A DNA stretch of 35,222 nucleotides. It comes from a virus. The stretch covers positions 1 to 35,222 of the IMG/VR virus record IMGVR_UViG_3300047321_000565; one strand, written 5' to 3'. The notes beneath the pieces were generated by a model. It had not been told where the DNA came from, ran no database searches, and was given only the letters and a program-made list of their open reading frames with translations. This document shows, piece after piece, positions 6,352 to 15,091 of this stretch (position 1 is its first letter; each line of letters opens with the position of its first letter). The position numbers and the translations under genes were made by a program.

Positions 6352-6972
6352 GTGGGGCACAATCGTAGCGGCCGCGCTCTGCGCAACGGCCGCGCGGCCA
6401 ACATCGAGGTGCAACGCGAGCAGGCCGCCATCGCCCGCGCGGCCCAAGTCAAATTTGCCCGCAAAGTTGTCGAAGATTTGCCGCCGCCCGAGCCGGCCAA
6501 AGTCGCCATGCGCGGCTGGAAGCCCGAAGATCTCAATTTCATCATCGACAGCTGGGCCTCGAGCTATCGCTACAGCTCCGACGTCGCCCACACCGACAAA
6601 GAGGTGTACAAAGTCGAGCAGAGAAGCCGCATCTACAGGCTCATTCCTCGCTCGCGCATCATCGTCGCCAACCGTGAGGGCACCCCCGATGAGATATTGG
6701 GGTGGATCTGCTTTGAACCGCCGCGCGCCTTGGGCCAGCTGCCCATCTTGCACTACGTGCTCGTGCAACGCGCCGTGCAGCTGCAGGGCATCGGCACAGC
6801 CCTTGTCGAGCTGTGTCGCAAAACGGCCCAAGAGCCCGATTCGCCCATCTGGGGCACCCACCACACCTCGCCCATGCGTCACCTCAAAGACAAATGGCAG
6901 GTGATGCACAACGACTTTTTGCTAGAACAAGACAAACAATCAGCCGGGAGCCGCATCCATGGAAGCTACTGA
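6352..6972 (+). CDS. GNAT-family acetyltransferase-like protein
   Basis: A 206-residue protein starting at GTG immediately after the preceding TAA. After a basic N-terminus it shows the layout of a GNAT fold: strand-rich middle (IIVANREG, then EILGWICFEP), strand LHYVLVQ, and motif A as QLQGIGTALVEL near residues 142-153, matching the Q/RxxGxG/A acetyl-CoA pyrophosphate loop. The substrate is unknown. Similar GNAT-like genes sit just upstream of terminase genes in other short-tailed phages, so a structural or packaging-linked role is possible. The next gene starts inside its 3' end. Confidence 0.6.
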   Translation: MGHNRSGRALRNGRAANIEVQREQAAIARAAQVKFARKVVEDLPPPEPAKVAMRGWKPEDLNFIIDSWASSYRYSSDVAHTDKEVYKVEQRSRIYRLIPRSRIIVANREGTPDEILGWICFEPPRALGQLPILHYVLVQRAVQLQGIGTALVELCRKTAQEPDSPIWGTHHTSPMRHLKDKWQVMHNDFLLEQDKQSAGSRIHGSY

Positions 6973-7354
6973 TAAAATCAGCGCCGAATTTGTATCGTTC
7001 GTCAAAACCCTCATTCTCAACAGTGCCGCCGGGGGTCACCAAGCAGACCACTGGCGCGCCGAAAATGGCTGGACGGTGCAGCTGTGGCCACAATCGGGCA
7101 TCATCGAGATTGCCCACAAGCTCAATGGTCACCTCATGCTCGTCGGACCCAGCCAATGGCAGAGCATCTGGCTCAGAGATGGCGGCATGACCCTAAGCCC
7201 CTCGGTGCCCGCCTCCACAGATGCCATACCGGCGCCAAACCACGACCCGCAGCCGCAAAAGCGCATGACAAAACAGGACAGGCTCAATGCCGAAACAAAA
7301 TTGGCTGCTATCCGCAGAGGGGCTGACCTCGATGATCTGCCCGCCGGCCAATGA
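6959..7354 (+). CDS. Hypothetical phage protein
   Basis: A 131-residue protein from ATG 6959, which overlaps the GNAT-like gene by 14 bases. GGGAG lies about 9 bases upstream. The first 75 residues look folded and beta-rich, with Trp-containing strands (ENGWTVQLWPQSGIIEIAH). The C-terminal 50 residues are Pro-rich, then basic. No family is recognised. Confidence 0.6.
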   Translation: MEATDKISAEFVSFVKTLILNSAAGGHQADHWRAENGWTVQLWPQSGIIEIAHKLNGHLMLVGPSQWQSIWLRDGGMTLSPSVPASTDAIPAPNHDPQPQKRMTKQDRLNAETKLAAIRRGADLDDLPAGQ

Positions 7355-7571
7355 GGCACGTCTGCGGGCGGCGCGCGCCCCGCATCGTGACGAGCAGCAC
7401 CTGCACGCCATCGGCGAGCACATCCGCCGCGAATCCGACCACGGCGAATACGATGTGCAGGTGCCAAGCCGCATGCTGTCGGGCCATGTGCAACACACAC
7501 TCGAGACGCTGGGGTATCGGCTGCATGTCGGCCCCGACGTGGCGGTTATTTGCTGGGAGCCGGTGACTTGA
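7332..7571 (+). CDS. Small protein, unknown function
   Basis: About 79 residues from ATG 7332, overlapping the preceding gene by 23 bases. The C-terminal part (EYDVQVPSRMLSGHVQHTL, then ETLGYRLHVGPDVAVICW) resembles a class of small phage proteins with a GEY-strand, helix, GY-strand plan and a terminal ISW/ICW-like strand. I recall that class as orphans often found near structural genes. The stop codon overlaps the proposed TTG start of the large terminase (TTGA). Confidence 0.5.
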   Translation: MICPPANEARLRAARAPHRDEQHLHAIGEHIRRESDHGEYDVQVPSRMLSGHVQHTLETLGYRLHVGPDVAVICWEPVT

Positions 7572-9142
7572 GCCAGGCGCTCAGTGCTGTAGACCGCAGA
7601 AAGGCCCTGCAGGAGCTGGCGCGCCGCCGAGAGCTGACGAGCAAAGCCAAGCTCTTATATGCGCCGACAAAACGCGAAGCCCAGGCGGCTCAGGCGCTGC
7701 GCGGCCTGTGGTTTGACAAACAGCGGGCCTTTTTTGAAAGCCGCGCCACCCGCCGCGTGGCTTTTTGCACGCGCCGCGCCGGCAAAACCATTGGCCTGGC
7801 CCTGTGGTTTGCCGTCGAGCTGTTAGAATATCCAAGCGGCTTGAGCCTGTATTTGGCGCAAACCAACAAAGCCGTAAAATCGTACATGTGGCGTGAGCTG
7901 AAAATGCTCAAAGAACAGTACGACTTGCCCTTCACATTTAACGAATCGAATTTGTGGATTAAGCATGACCGCGGCGGCGGCATGATTGTGCTCTCGGGCG
8001 CCGACAAGGCCGACTACATCGAGAATTTTCGTGGCCCCAAATGGCGCAAGGTGGCCCTCGACGAATCGGCGACGTTTGGCGCTATGATTGAAAACCTCAT
8101 CTTGGAGGTCATCGGCCCCGCCCTCAGAGATGAAGGCGGCCACCTCGTTATGGTGGGCACCGCCGGCCGCAAAAAAGAGGGGCTGTTCTATGAGGCGTGC
8201 CACGGGCTGCGCAAACGCAAAAGCAACGGCAAGCCCGTTTATGAGCTGCATGAATGGACCTTGCAGGACAACCCGCACCTCTCAAGTGAGGCCAAAGACC
8301 TCGATCTCATCCTCGACGAAGAAGGCTTTGGCGGCTACGACGACCCGCGTTTTCAGCGCGAATACCTTAAAATCTGGAACATCGGCGACACCGAGCGCAT
8401 CTTCGCATACGCCCCTGGCAAAAATGATTACGACGAGCTGCCCGAGGGCAACAGCTATCGCTTTTTGCTCAGCATGGACTTTGCCTGGAATGACGACACC
8501 GCCATCGTCGTCGTCGCCTACTCGCCCACAGACGGCACCATCTACTTTCACGACTGCTGGAGCAAAAACCACCAGTATGCCGACGACGTTGCCGCCCGCG
8601 TCATCGACTACCGCCAGAGCTATGGCGCCAAACGCTACGTGGGCGATGTGGGCGGCTATGGCAAAGCCATTACCACGCAGCTGGCCCGCGACTACGGCCT
8701 GCATATCGAGCCTGCCAAGAAAATGGAGAAGCTCAGCTACGTGGAATTTCTTAATTCCGGCTTTATGCGGGGCGACGTGAAAGTACGCCGGGGCAAATGT
8801 GATAAGCTAGCCCAGCAATTTATGACGGTGGGCTGGAATGAGACCCGCACAGATGCCGGCAACCATGAGAAGGACGACTTGTGCTTTGCCGCAACCTACG
8901 GGTGGCGGGCGGCCAAGTTTTCGGGTGCCGGCAAACAAGCCTTGACCCAAGAGGCCAATCAAACCCCCCAGCAACGCGCCATTGCTTTTGCCACCCGCGA
9001 AAAGCTCGAGGCGCTCAGGGCCAAAGACAATGACCGAAACAAGGCATGGTATCTCAAAACAGACGACGGACCATATCCTGACGCTCATCAAGGCGGGCGC
9101 TCGGAATGGCGTGACCTACTTGAAGGTAGCGGATCATTTTGA
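7568..9142 (+). CDS. terL: Terminase large subunit (packaging ATPase and nuclease)
   Basis: The DNA-packaging motor: it cuts concatemers and pumps DNA into the prohead. About 524 residues, a normal size. From TTG 7568, Walker A is CTRRAGKT at residues 67-74 and Walker B is VALDES at about 162-167. The C-terminal RNase H-like nuclease has acidic residues in SMDFAW (about 302), GDVGG (about 359) and DDLCFA (about 436). TTG 7568 is preferred over TTG 7550 because GGGAG lies 8 bases before it and it overlaps the previous stop. No small terminase gene is evident next to it. Its last 113 bases are shared, in another frame, with the gene at 9030. Confidence 0.93.
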   Translation: MSQALSAVDRRKALQELARRRELTSKAKLLYAPTKREAQAAQALRGLWFDKQRAFFESRATRRVAFCTRRAGKTIGLALWFAVELLEYPSGLSLYLAQTNKAVKSYMWRELKMLKEQYDLPFTFNESNLWIKHDRGGGMIVLSGADKADYIENFRGPKWRKVALDESATFGAMIENLILEVIGPALRDEGGHLVMVGTAGRKKEGLFYEACHGLRKRKSNGKPVYELHEWTLQDNPHLSSEAKDLDLILDEEGFGGYDDPRFQREYLKIWNIGDTERIFAYAPGKNDYDELPEGNSYRFLLSMDFAWNDDTAIVVVAYSPTDGTIYFHDCWSKNHQYADDVAARVIDYRQSYGAKRYVGDVGGYGKAITTQLARDYGLHIEPAKKMEKLSYVEFLNSGFMRGDVKVRRGKCDKLAQQFMTVGWNETRTDAGNHEKDDLCFAATYGWRAAKFSGAGKQALTQEANQTPQQRAIAFATREKLEALRAKDNDRNKAWYLKTDDGPYPDAHQGGRSEWRDLLEGSGSF

Positions 9143-9389
9143 GGTGGCTTTTAGCGGCCGTCGCCGCATACGCCCAAGCCCCACCCCCCCAAGCCCCGAC
9201 ACGACCGACATGGCCTCGGACTACGTCGAGCCCGACGAAGAGATTGTGTCCGGCAAAAATCAGTCGCGCCACAGCCAAGACGGACCCGACCAGGAGCTTG
9301 CTCGCGTCGCCGCCGAATACGATGCTTGGGCTGACGACAACAACGCCCCATCGAGCCCCTTTGTGGAGCGAAAGCCAGACGAGGTTTAA
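9030..9389 (+). CDS. Small protein overlapping the terminase 3' end
   Basis: A 119-residue frame whose first third lies inside the terminase gene in a different frame. Residues 13-33 (TTDHILTLIKAGARNGVTYL and on to KVADHFEVAF) match a pattern I recall for small phage proteins between terminase and portal: an ILxLIKxA helix, a G, then a LKVxDxEVxF hairpin. That is why ATG 9030 is preferred to ATG 9210, which would give only 59 residues. A Pro-rich linker and an acidic tail follow. Function is unknown, and the start remains uncertain. Confidence 0.55.
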   Translation: MTETRHGISKQTTDHILTLIKAGARNGVTYLKVADHFEVAFSGRRRIRPSPTPPSPDTTDMASDYVEPDEEIVSGKNQSRHSQDGPDQELARVAAEYDAWADDNNAPSSPFVERKPDEV

Positions 9390-9392
9390 GCC

Positions 9393-11402
9393 ATGGCCAT
9401 CCGCAAACCCTTCGGCCCTCGAGAAGAGACATACGACGCCCCCGCCGGCCGAGGGGTAGCGCGCGCGCCTGTGATGGCGCGTAAAAAAGTGCAGGGCGGC
9501 AACAGCTGGATTACAGATCCAGAGCCGCACAAGGTGGCCGTCGAGACCGCCGAGGCCATCATTCGCGGCCAGGGCGGCAGGCTTAAAGACAACACCCGTT
9601 GGATGAGCCTGTACGCCAACCAAGATTTTATGTCGCCCTACAGCCAGATCCCAGGCCAAGGTTCGGCCGGCATGCCGCGCATGAGCGACAACCAGCTGCG
9701 CATCCACACCGATACCCTCGTCGGCAAGCTCGTACAGGGCAACTCGCGCATCACCATGCTCACCGCCGGCGGCAACTGGGAGCAGTGGAACAAGGCCCGC
9801 AAAATCGAAAGTGCCCTCGAGGGCGAATTTGCGCGCATGAAATTGTACGGCAAAGCCCAAGTCGTCGGCACCCACGGCGTCGTCACCGGCACGGGCTGCC
9901 TCAAAATCATGCAGGGCGCCGACGGTAAAAGCATCGAGTGCTCGCCGGTGTTTGCCAACAACATCTTTGTGGACAACGAAGAGGTGGCCTACGGCGCGCC
10001 TACCAAATACCTCGAGCTGCGCTATGTGATGCTCGACACCTTGATGAGCCAATTCCCGGACAAGGCCGACCAGATTATGCGCGCCAAGTGCAAAAATCCG
10101 CCGAGCTTTGCCTGGACGCCTTACAGCCCCGGCATGATTCCCGTCTACGAATGGTGGGCCATGCCCACCGGCACCCCCGGCACCGACGGCTACCGTATGG
10201 GCCGCCACATCATCTGCATCGCCGGCTGCACCCTCAATGACCCGTCCGAGTGGGATTGGGAGGATCCCTTCCCACCGCTCATCTTCTTCAAACCGGGCGA
10301 TGGCCCAATGGGGTTTTATGGCCAGGGATTCGTCGAACAGACAGCGCCCACCCAAATTACCCTCAACAAAACCATCAATGTCATGGAACGGGCCGCACAC
10401 CTGGGGATTGCTCCCCACTGGTACACCCCCGAGGGTTCGGGCATCCAAGGGCGCCACCTCGACAATGTCCCCGGTAGTCTCATCGAATACTCGGGAGCCG
10501 AGCCCAAATGGGTCGTGACCCCGCCTTTTCATGCCGCAGCCCCGCAATACGTGCAGATGCTGCGCTCGATGATATCGGACTACTTTGGCGCCAACGCCCT
10601 CGAGACTGGCGGCCAGCTGCCTGTGGACCGCCTCGATTCTAAAAAGGCCCTGCGCCAATACCAGGACATGTCGGCGACGCGCATCACCACCGTCATCGAG
10701 CGCTGGCAGGACTTTTACATCGAGGTTGCAGAGCGGGTCATTATGATTGCGCGCAACATCGCCAAAGCCCAGGGCGGCTATCCGGTGCTCGTCAAAAAGA
10801 CCTACAAAGAGGCCATACAGCTCGACTGGCGTGACCTCGATATCGGCAAAGATGCCTATATGCTCAGGCCCGCGCCGACGAACATGCTCTCGGGCACCCC
10901 CTCGAGCAAGCTGCAGGACATTCAAGACCTCATGCAGTCGGGGCTCATCTCGCAAAAGCAGGGCCAGCGCATGCTGCAGGGGCCGCCGGATATCCAGGCC
11001 GCCATCGGCGAGGCCACAGCCACAGAAGACGATATCGACCGCCTCATCGAGCAATTCGTCGAGGGCAGCTTCGACTCGACCGACCCGCTCAAGCAGGCCT
11101 ACCGCCCGCCCAACAGCTATCAAGATCTGCCGCGCGGCATCAAACGGGTGGCCGACGCCTTTTTGCAATACTCGGGTTTGGGCTTGAGCGAGGAGCGCCT
11201 TTCGCTGTTTACACAATGGCTCGAAGAAGCAAACGACAAGCTTAATGAACTGCAGCAGCAGCAGGCGTCGCCAGCCACACCCGGCCCCGCTGCCATGCCG
11301 CCCAACTTAGCAGGAGCGCCGCCCAATGGACCAGCAGCCCCAAACCCCGTCCCCCCAGGCCCAACCCCACCCGGACAGCCAGGGGCTGCCGGACCTGCCT
11401 AA
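9393..11402 (+). CDS. Portal protein
   Basis: The dodecameric ring at the packaging vertex through which DNA enters and leaves. The protein is 669 residues, close to the size of portals of P22-type and related podophages. The sequence shows the usual portal composition: an N-terminal helical start, an RWMSLYANQDFM segment, a long mixed body, a wing/stem region and a C-terminal Gln/Pro-rich tail. Position between terminase and scaffold supports the call. The 3' end (Pro/Ala/Gly-rich) overlaps the scaffold gene by 77 bases. A 720-codon open frame on the opposite strand is a GC-bias shadow. Confidence 0.88.
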   Translation: MAIRKPFGPREETYDAPAGRGVARAPVMARKKVQGGNSWITDPEPHKVAVETAEAIIRGQGGRLKDNTRWMSLYANQDFMSPYSQIPGQGSAGMPRMSDNQLRIHTDTLVGKLVQGNSRITMLTAGGNWEQWNKARKIESALEGEFARMKLYGKAQVVGTHGVVTGTGCLKIMQGADGKSIECSPVFANNIFVDNEEVAYGAPTKYLELRYVMLDTLMSQFPDKADQIMRAKCKNPPSFAWTPYSPGMIPVYEWWAMPTGTPGTDGYRMGRHIICIAGCTLNDPSEWDWEDPFPPLIFFKPGDGPMGFYGQGFVEQTAPTQITLNKTINVMERAAHLGIAPHWYTPEGSGIQGRHLDNVPGSLIEYSGAEPKWVVTPPFHAAAPQYVQMLRSMISDYFGANALETGGQLPVDRLDSKKALRQYQDMSATRITTVIERWQDFYIEVAERVIMIARNIAKAQGGYPVLVKKTYKEAIQLDWRDLDIGKDAYMLRPAPTNMLSGTPSSKLQDIQDLMQSGLISQKQGQRMLQGPPDIQAAIGEATATEDDIDRLIEQFVEGSFDSTDPLKQAYRPPNSYQDLPRGIKRVADAFLQYSGLGLSEERLSLFTQWLEEANDKLNELQQQQASPATPGPAAMPPNLAGAPPNGPAAPNPVPPGPTPPGQPGAAGPA

Positions 11403-12375
11403 GACCGCCGAGGTCAACGCCAAAAATGATGCGGCCGTCCGTGACCGCTTCTCACCCGAAGCCATGCGTCAAAAGCGTGACAAGGCTATTGCGGCCCTGC
11501 GCGCCGAGCGCGGCATCGCCGATCCTAAAGCAGAAGGCACAGACACACCCAGCCCGTCGCCAGCCACAGATGAGCAAACCAAGGCGCAGGCCCCGGCAGC
11601 CAAACCAGAGACAAAAGCGGATATGTCGAAGCCGCAGCCAGCTGTAGAAGACGACGCATTGGCCAAGCGACTAGCCGACTTTGACAAAAAACAACAGGGT
11701 CTGGCCGCCCAAGAGCAAAAGCTCGTACAGCTCAAGCAAGAGGCCGAGCACCGCCAACAAGACGCCGACAAGCGCATCAAAGACCTTGAGCTGGCGCTCG
11801 CCGACCCCTTGGATTTTATGTCCAAGGTCGGCATGACCGAGGCCGAATTCAAAGCCTTCTTAGGCCAGGGCGGCACCCTGACCGCCGAGCAGCGCCGCCT
11901 GCGCGAATCCGAGAAGGCCAACCAGGCTTTGCAGGCCCGCCTCGAGGAGCTGGAGCGCAAGCAGCAGCAGGGCCAGGCGCAGATTGCCGAGCAGATGGAG
12001 GTGGCCGAATTCAAGGGGCAGATGGACGAGTACAAATTGCTCAAGCGCATGGGCGGTATGCAGGCCGTGTTGCAAAAGCGCGCGCAGCTGCAGACGCAGC
12101 TTGGCCAGCCCGTCAGCCTCAAGCAAACCGCCGAAGGCCTCGAAAAGCAGTACCACGCCTCTCTGTCCGGCTTATTGCAGGAGGAGGAGATACGGACTAC
12201 GTTTAATCTATCAACGGGACAACAGCCGAATGGGTCACAAGCCGCCACGCCCAAAACGTTGAATGGTAACTTTGCGAGCGCCACACAGCCCGCCTCGGCG
12301 CAAAAGCCGGCGTGGAATGACTGGGCCGCAAAACGCGCACTGGCAATCAAAGCCATGCAGGCCGACCGCCAATAA
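11326..12375 (+). CDS. Scaffolding-type protein
   Basis: A 349-residue hydrophilic protein between portal and capsid genes, the usual site of the assembly scaffold. The N-terminal 110 residues are Pro/Gln/Ala-rich and charged. Residues about 112-155 and 185-240 form long coiled-coil helices (KQQGLAAQEQKLVQLKQEAE; LEELERKQQQGQAQI). Scaffolds of podophages have this elongated helical layout. ATG 11326 has AGGAG at 11312-11316. Its first 77 bases lie in the portal gene in another frame. The function is inferred from position and composition. Confidence 0.75.
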   Translation: MDQQPQTPSPQAQPHPDSQGLPDLPKTAEVNAKNDAAVRDRFSPEAMRQKRDKAIAALRAERGIADPKAEGTDTPSPSPATDEQTKAQAPAAKPETKADMSKPQPAVEDDALAKRLADFDKKQQGLAAQEQKLVQLKQEAEHRQQDADKRIKDLELALADPLDFMSKVGMTEAEFKAFLGQGGTLTAEQRRLRESEKANQALQARLEELERKQQQGQAQIAEQMEVAEFKGQMDEYKLLKRMGGMQAVLQKRAQLQTQLGQPVSLKQTAEGLEKQYHASLSGLLQEEEIRTTFNLSTGQQPNGSQAATPKTLNGNFASATQPASAQKPAWNDWAAKRALAIKAMQADRQ

Positions 12376-12425
12376 GGGCGAAGAAGGCCGCAGTGTGCGC
12401 GGACACATTCTAAAGGACGTGGCAC

Positions 12426-13733
12426 ATGGCCATCGGCATTCCAAACTTTCAGACGCTCTACAAAACATATTATCCAGCTTCAGACCTGGATTATATGATT
12501 CCCAAAAACCTGCCCCTACTGAATATGATTGACCGTGACGGCGAATTGTCCGGCGACGTTATCGATCACCCATTCTTGTACGGCACCCCACAAGGGTATT
12601 CTGCCGATTTCTCGACCGCGCAGAGCCAAGCAGGCAACGCGCCTCGCTCTGTACGTGCCAGCCTGAGAGTATCTCAGGCATATAGCATGGTAGAATTCGA
12701 CGATAAGGACGAGGCATTATCCGACGGCGAGGCCGCCTACGCGGACCTGTTCCAAAAGACGATGACCGGCCGCATCGAGAGCTTTTTGAACAACCTCGAC
12801 TTGGATCTACACGTCGGCGGCACCGGCTGGCGCGGTACGGTTTTGGCCATCGCCGGCCAGGCCAACCCCTTCAACCCCACGCAGGTCATCCCCACGGGCG
12901 CCGTCGCTGTCACCGCAGGCTTCGGTGTCGAGGCCACCTTCGAGCAGGACCAGCAGCTGCAGGCCGCAACCTACACGGGCTTTCCGGTCTCAGGCTCCAT
13001 CTACCCCCCAGCTGACGGACGTACGCCCACCACGCTTTCGAGCCCGGTGCAGATTACACTCGTCGATCCCAACAACCGTCTGCTCTATTTGAGCGACGCC
13101 AGCTCCTTTGTGGTTGGCTCGTTTATCTGCCAAGCAGGTGGCGCGCTGGGCTTTAGCTCCGCCAACCTTCGCGGCGGTATTATCGGCCTTGACGGCTGGA
13201 ATCCCTACGGCGGCGTTGTTACGGGCGAGAACTTTTGCGGTATCGACCGCAGCCGCTTTGCCACCCGCATGGCCGGCTACTTTTTTGATGGCAGCCGATT
13301 CTCAATGGAGGATGCCATCAAGCGTCTGTCCGCCAAGATGAGCGTCGGTGGTTCGCGTACATCGAACGTCGCTTTGATGCATCCGCTCGACATGGACGCC
13401 ATGGACAGCAAGATGGCGACCTTCGGCCGCTACTCGACGTTTGACACCGCGACTTATGGCTTTGATTCCATTGTCATCAAGGGTGCAGCTGGCCGCATCG
13501 ATGTCGTGGCGGATCCGCATATGCCCCAGGGCTTTGCGCGTCTGCTCGACCCAACAGCCATTAAATTCCGCCACAAGTATGAGCTGCCCCACATCGTTGA
13601 GGTGGGCGGCAAAAACGTCGAGCAAGGTGCCAACTTTGACGGCCGCACAGCGCGACTGCGTATGTACGGTCAGCTCTGCGTGATGAAGCCGATGAACCTC
13701 GGCATTGTGAAGCTGCCCCAGGTGCTCGTCTAA
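12426..13733 (+). CDS. Major capsid protein
   Basis: The HK97-fold shell protein. It is 435 residues with AAGGACG about 9 bases upstream of ATG 12426, a strong site suited to high expression. The N-terminus (GIPNFQTLYKTYYP) is followed by an E-loop-like region and a large mixed alpha/beta body. A domain with VTAGFGVEATFEQDQQL and a beta-rich insertion lies near residues 160-240. The C-terminal P-domain-like part includes SNVALMHPLDMDAM and VADPHMPQGFARLLDP, phrases typical of capsid proteins that follow a scaffold gene. Position directly after the scaffold is the strongest support. Confidence 0.87.
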   Translation: MAIGIPNFQTLYKTYYPASDLDYMIPKNLPLLNMIDRDGELSGDVIDHPFLYGTPQGYSADFSTAQSQAGNAPRSVRASLRVSQAYSMVEFDDKDEALSDGEAAYADLFQKTMTGRIESFLNNLDLDLHVGGTGWRGTVLAIAGQANPFNPTQVIPTGAVAVTAGFGVEATFEQDQQLQAATYTGFPVSGSIYPPADGRTPTTLSSPVQITLVDPNNRLLYLSDASSFVVGSFICQAGGALGFSSANLRGGIIGLDGWNPYGGVVTGENFCGIDRSRFATRMAGYFFDGSRFSMEDAIKRLSAKMSVGGSRTSNVALMHPLDMDAMDSKMATFGRYSTFDTATYGFDSIVIKGAAGRIDVVADPHMPQGFARLLDPTAIKFRHKYELPHIVEVGGKNVEQGANFDGRTARLRMYGQLCVMKPMNLGIVKLPQVLV

Positions 13734-13833
13734 CAACCAACGTGTTGGGGCTCGGTGAAAATCCGGTAAGAAGCACGCGCGTTTTCTCAGCGGTTTACGC
13801 GCACGCAACCCCCACCATTTAAAGGACAGTGCC

Positions 13834-14346
13834 ATGACACTTTTCAGGATGAACCAAGCCTACGGCACCAGCGCCGAGGTCTGCGAGTTAATGGGTTACG
13901 CGTATTTCACAAATACCGCAGCGCCAGCAGCCAACACCCTCGTCACGCAGACGGCGACGACAGTGCCGGCTGCAACGGCAGGACAAAGGCTCGCCCAAGC
14001 TTATACGCTTGGCCCCGATGCACGCGTGCCTGTCGTGATGAACCCCACCATAGCCTACCACCCCGCCGTCGCACCGGGTGCATCGACCTCGGTCGTCATG
14101 CTCGATTGCCGTGCATTCCCCGCCGATATCATCATGGCGCAAGGCATGTATGCGCCGCCGCCATCGGCAACAGCGGGCAACCTGCCGGCCATCACAAGCG
14201 CAGGCAACTGCGTTTTGTTGGCCATCGATAACGTCAACAAGTTTATCTATTTTGGTTTTACAAACTTGTCGGGCACAGCCCAGGTGCCTTCAAACGGCAG
14301 CAGTCTGCAATTTGACGTGACCTTTATGGACACGTACACCGTTTGA
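13834..14346 (+). CDS. Probable capsid decoration or virion protein
   Basis: A 170-residue Ala/Thr/Pro/Val-rich, beta-predicted protein lying right after the capsid gene. AAAGGA sits a few bases before ATG 13834. Head decoration or stabilisation proteins usually occupy this place, but I recognise no specific fold. The 100-base gap before it contains a CCAAC/GTTGG mini-hairpin at 13738-13754 and no T-tract. Confidence 0.5.
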   Translation: MTLFRMNQAYGTSAEVCELMGYAYFTNTAAPAANTLVTQTATTVPAATAGQRLAQAYTLGPDARVPVVMNPTIAYHPAVAPGASTSVVMLDCRAFPADIIMAQGMYAPPPSATAGNLPAITSAGNCVLLAIDNVNKFIYFGFTNLSGTAQVPSNGSSLQFDVTFMDTYTV

Positions 14347-14368
14347 CTTTGAAAGGCTCCGTGACGTC

Positions 14369-15091
14369 ATGGCCAACGAACAGTATCTCTACAAGTTAGT
14401 GACCCGAATCAGGCAGCGCTCGGATCAACTCAACTCAGATACGTTCGATGACGCCACGGAGCTTCTGCCTGCCTGCCACGCCTCGCTCGCGCAGCTGTAT
14501 GAAATTATGGTGAGCACCTGGCGCGACTGGTACACCATACCGCGCCCCCTCTCGCTCATCGCCAATCAAATTGCCTACAGCCTGCCTGCAGACCTTCGCG
14601 CCCTCAACGACGTGTTTTTGATGTACAACGGCGGCAAGTCGCGCATCGGCCTCGAGCAATTCGAGCCCTGGGATTTAGGCCGCTATACCAATGCACTGGC
14701 TGGCCAATACCCCACCGCCTACTGCGTGATGCGCGGGCTGCTCTACCTTGTGCCCGGACCCTCGGCCGATGCCCCCAACGCCGTCGAGCTGTCATACATC
14801 CCGCAATACAAAGCCCCCCTGCTCAACTACTCGCCCATGGACGATGTGCTGCCCAACGGTTGGGATGAATGGGTCATATGCGACGTGTTGCAAAAGATGA
14901 GCGTCAAGACGCGCCTTTTGAACATGGACGATGTGATGAACAGCAAAAAAGAGGCGTTTGACCGGCTGACAAAAGCCGCCAATCAGCGCACCGGCGTCGC
15001 CAAGCAAATGCGCGACGCTTACGCCAACAACATCGGCACCTTTTCAGTCGGAGGCATGGTGGGCGGCTCGGCCGTCTGGGCGGTGCCCTAA
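14369..15091 (+). CDS. Head-tail adaptor protein
   Basis: A 240-residue helical protein. The layout is N-terminal helices (ATELLPACHASLAQLYEIM), a W/P-containing strand (YSLPADLRALNDVFL), a beta-hairpin with RGLLYLVPGPSADAPN, the phrase VELSYIPQYKAPLL, and C-terminal helices. It matches the pattern I know for adaptor (gp4-like) connectors that close the portal and attach the tail in short-tailed phages. AAAGG lies upstream of ATG 14369. The gene is followed directly by a TAAATG junction. Confidence 0.65.
   Translation: MANEQYLYKLVTRIRQRSDQLNSDTFDDATELLPACHASLAQLYEIMVSTWRDWYTIPRPLSLIANQIAYSLPADLRALNDVFLMYNGGKSRIGLEQFEPWDLGRYTNALAGQYPTAYCVMRGLLYLVPGPSADAPNAVELSYIPQYKAPLLNYSPMDDVLPNGWDEWVICDVLQKMSVKTRLLNMDDVMNSKKEAFDRLTKAANQRTGVAKQMRDAYANNIGTFSVGGMVGGSAVWAVP

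Noticed and set aside
5965-6909. A 314-codon minus-strand open frame over the GNAT-like gene
   Set aside because: No matching neighbours or ribosome binding site, and the plus-strand genes there have coupled starts and recognisable motifs.
9054-11216. A 720-codon open frame on the minus strand over the portal gene
   Set aside because: It mirrors the portal gene in a GC-rich sequence, has no ribosome binding site, lies in a plus-strand block and its residues look like a codon-bias shadow.
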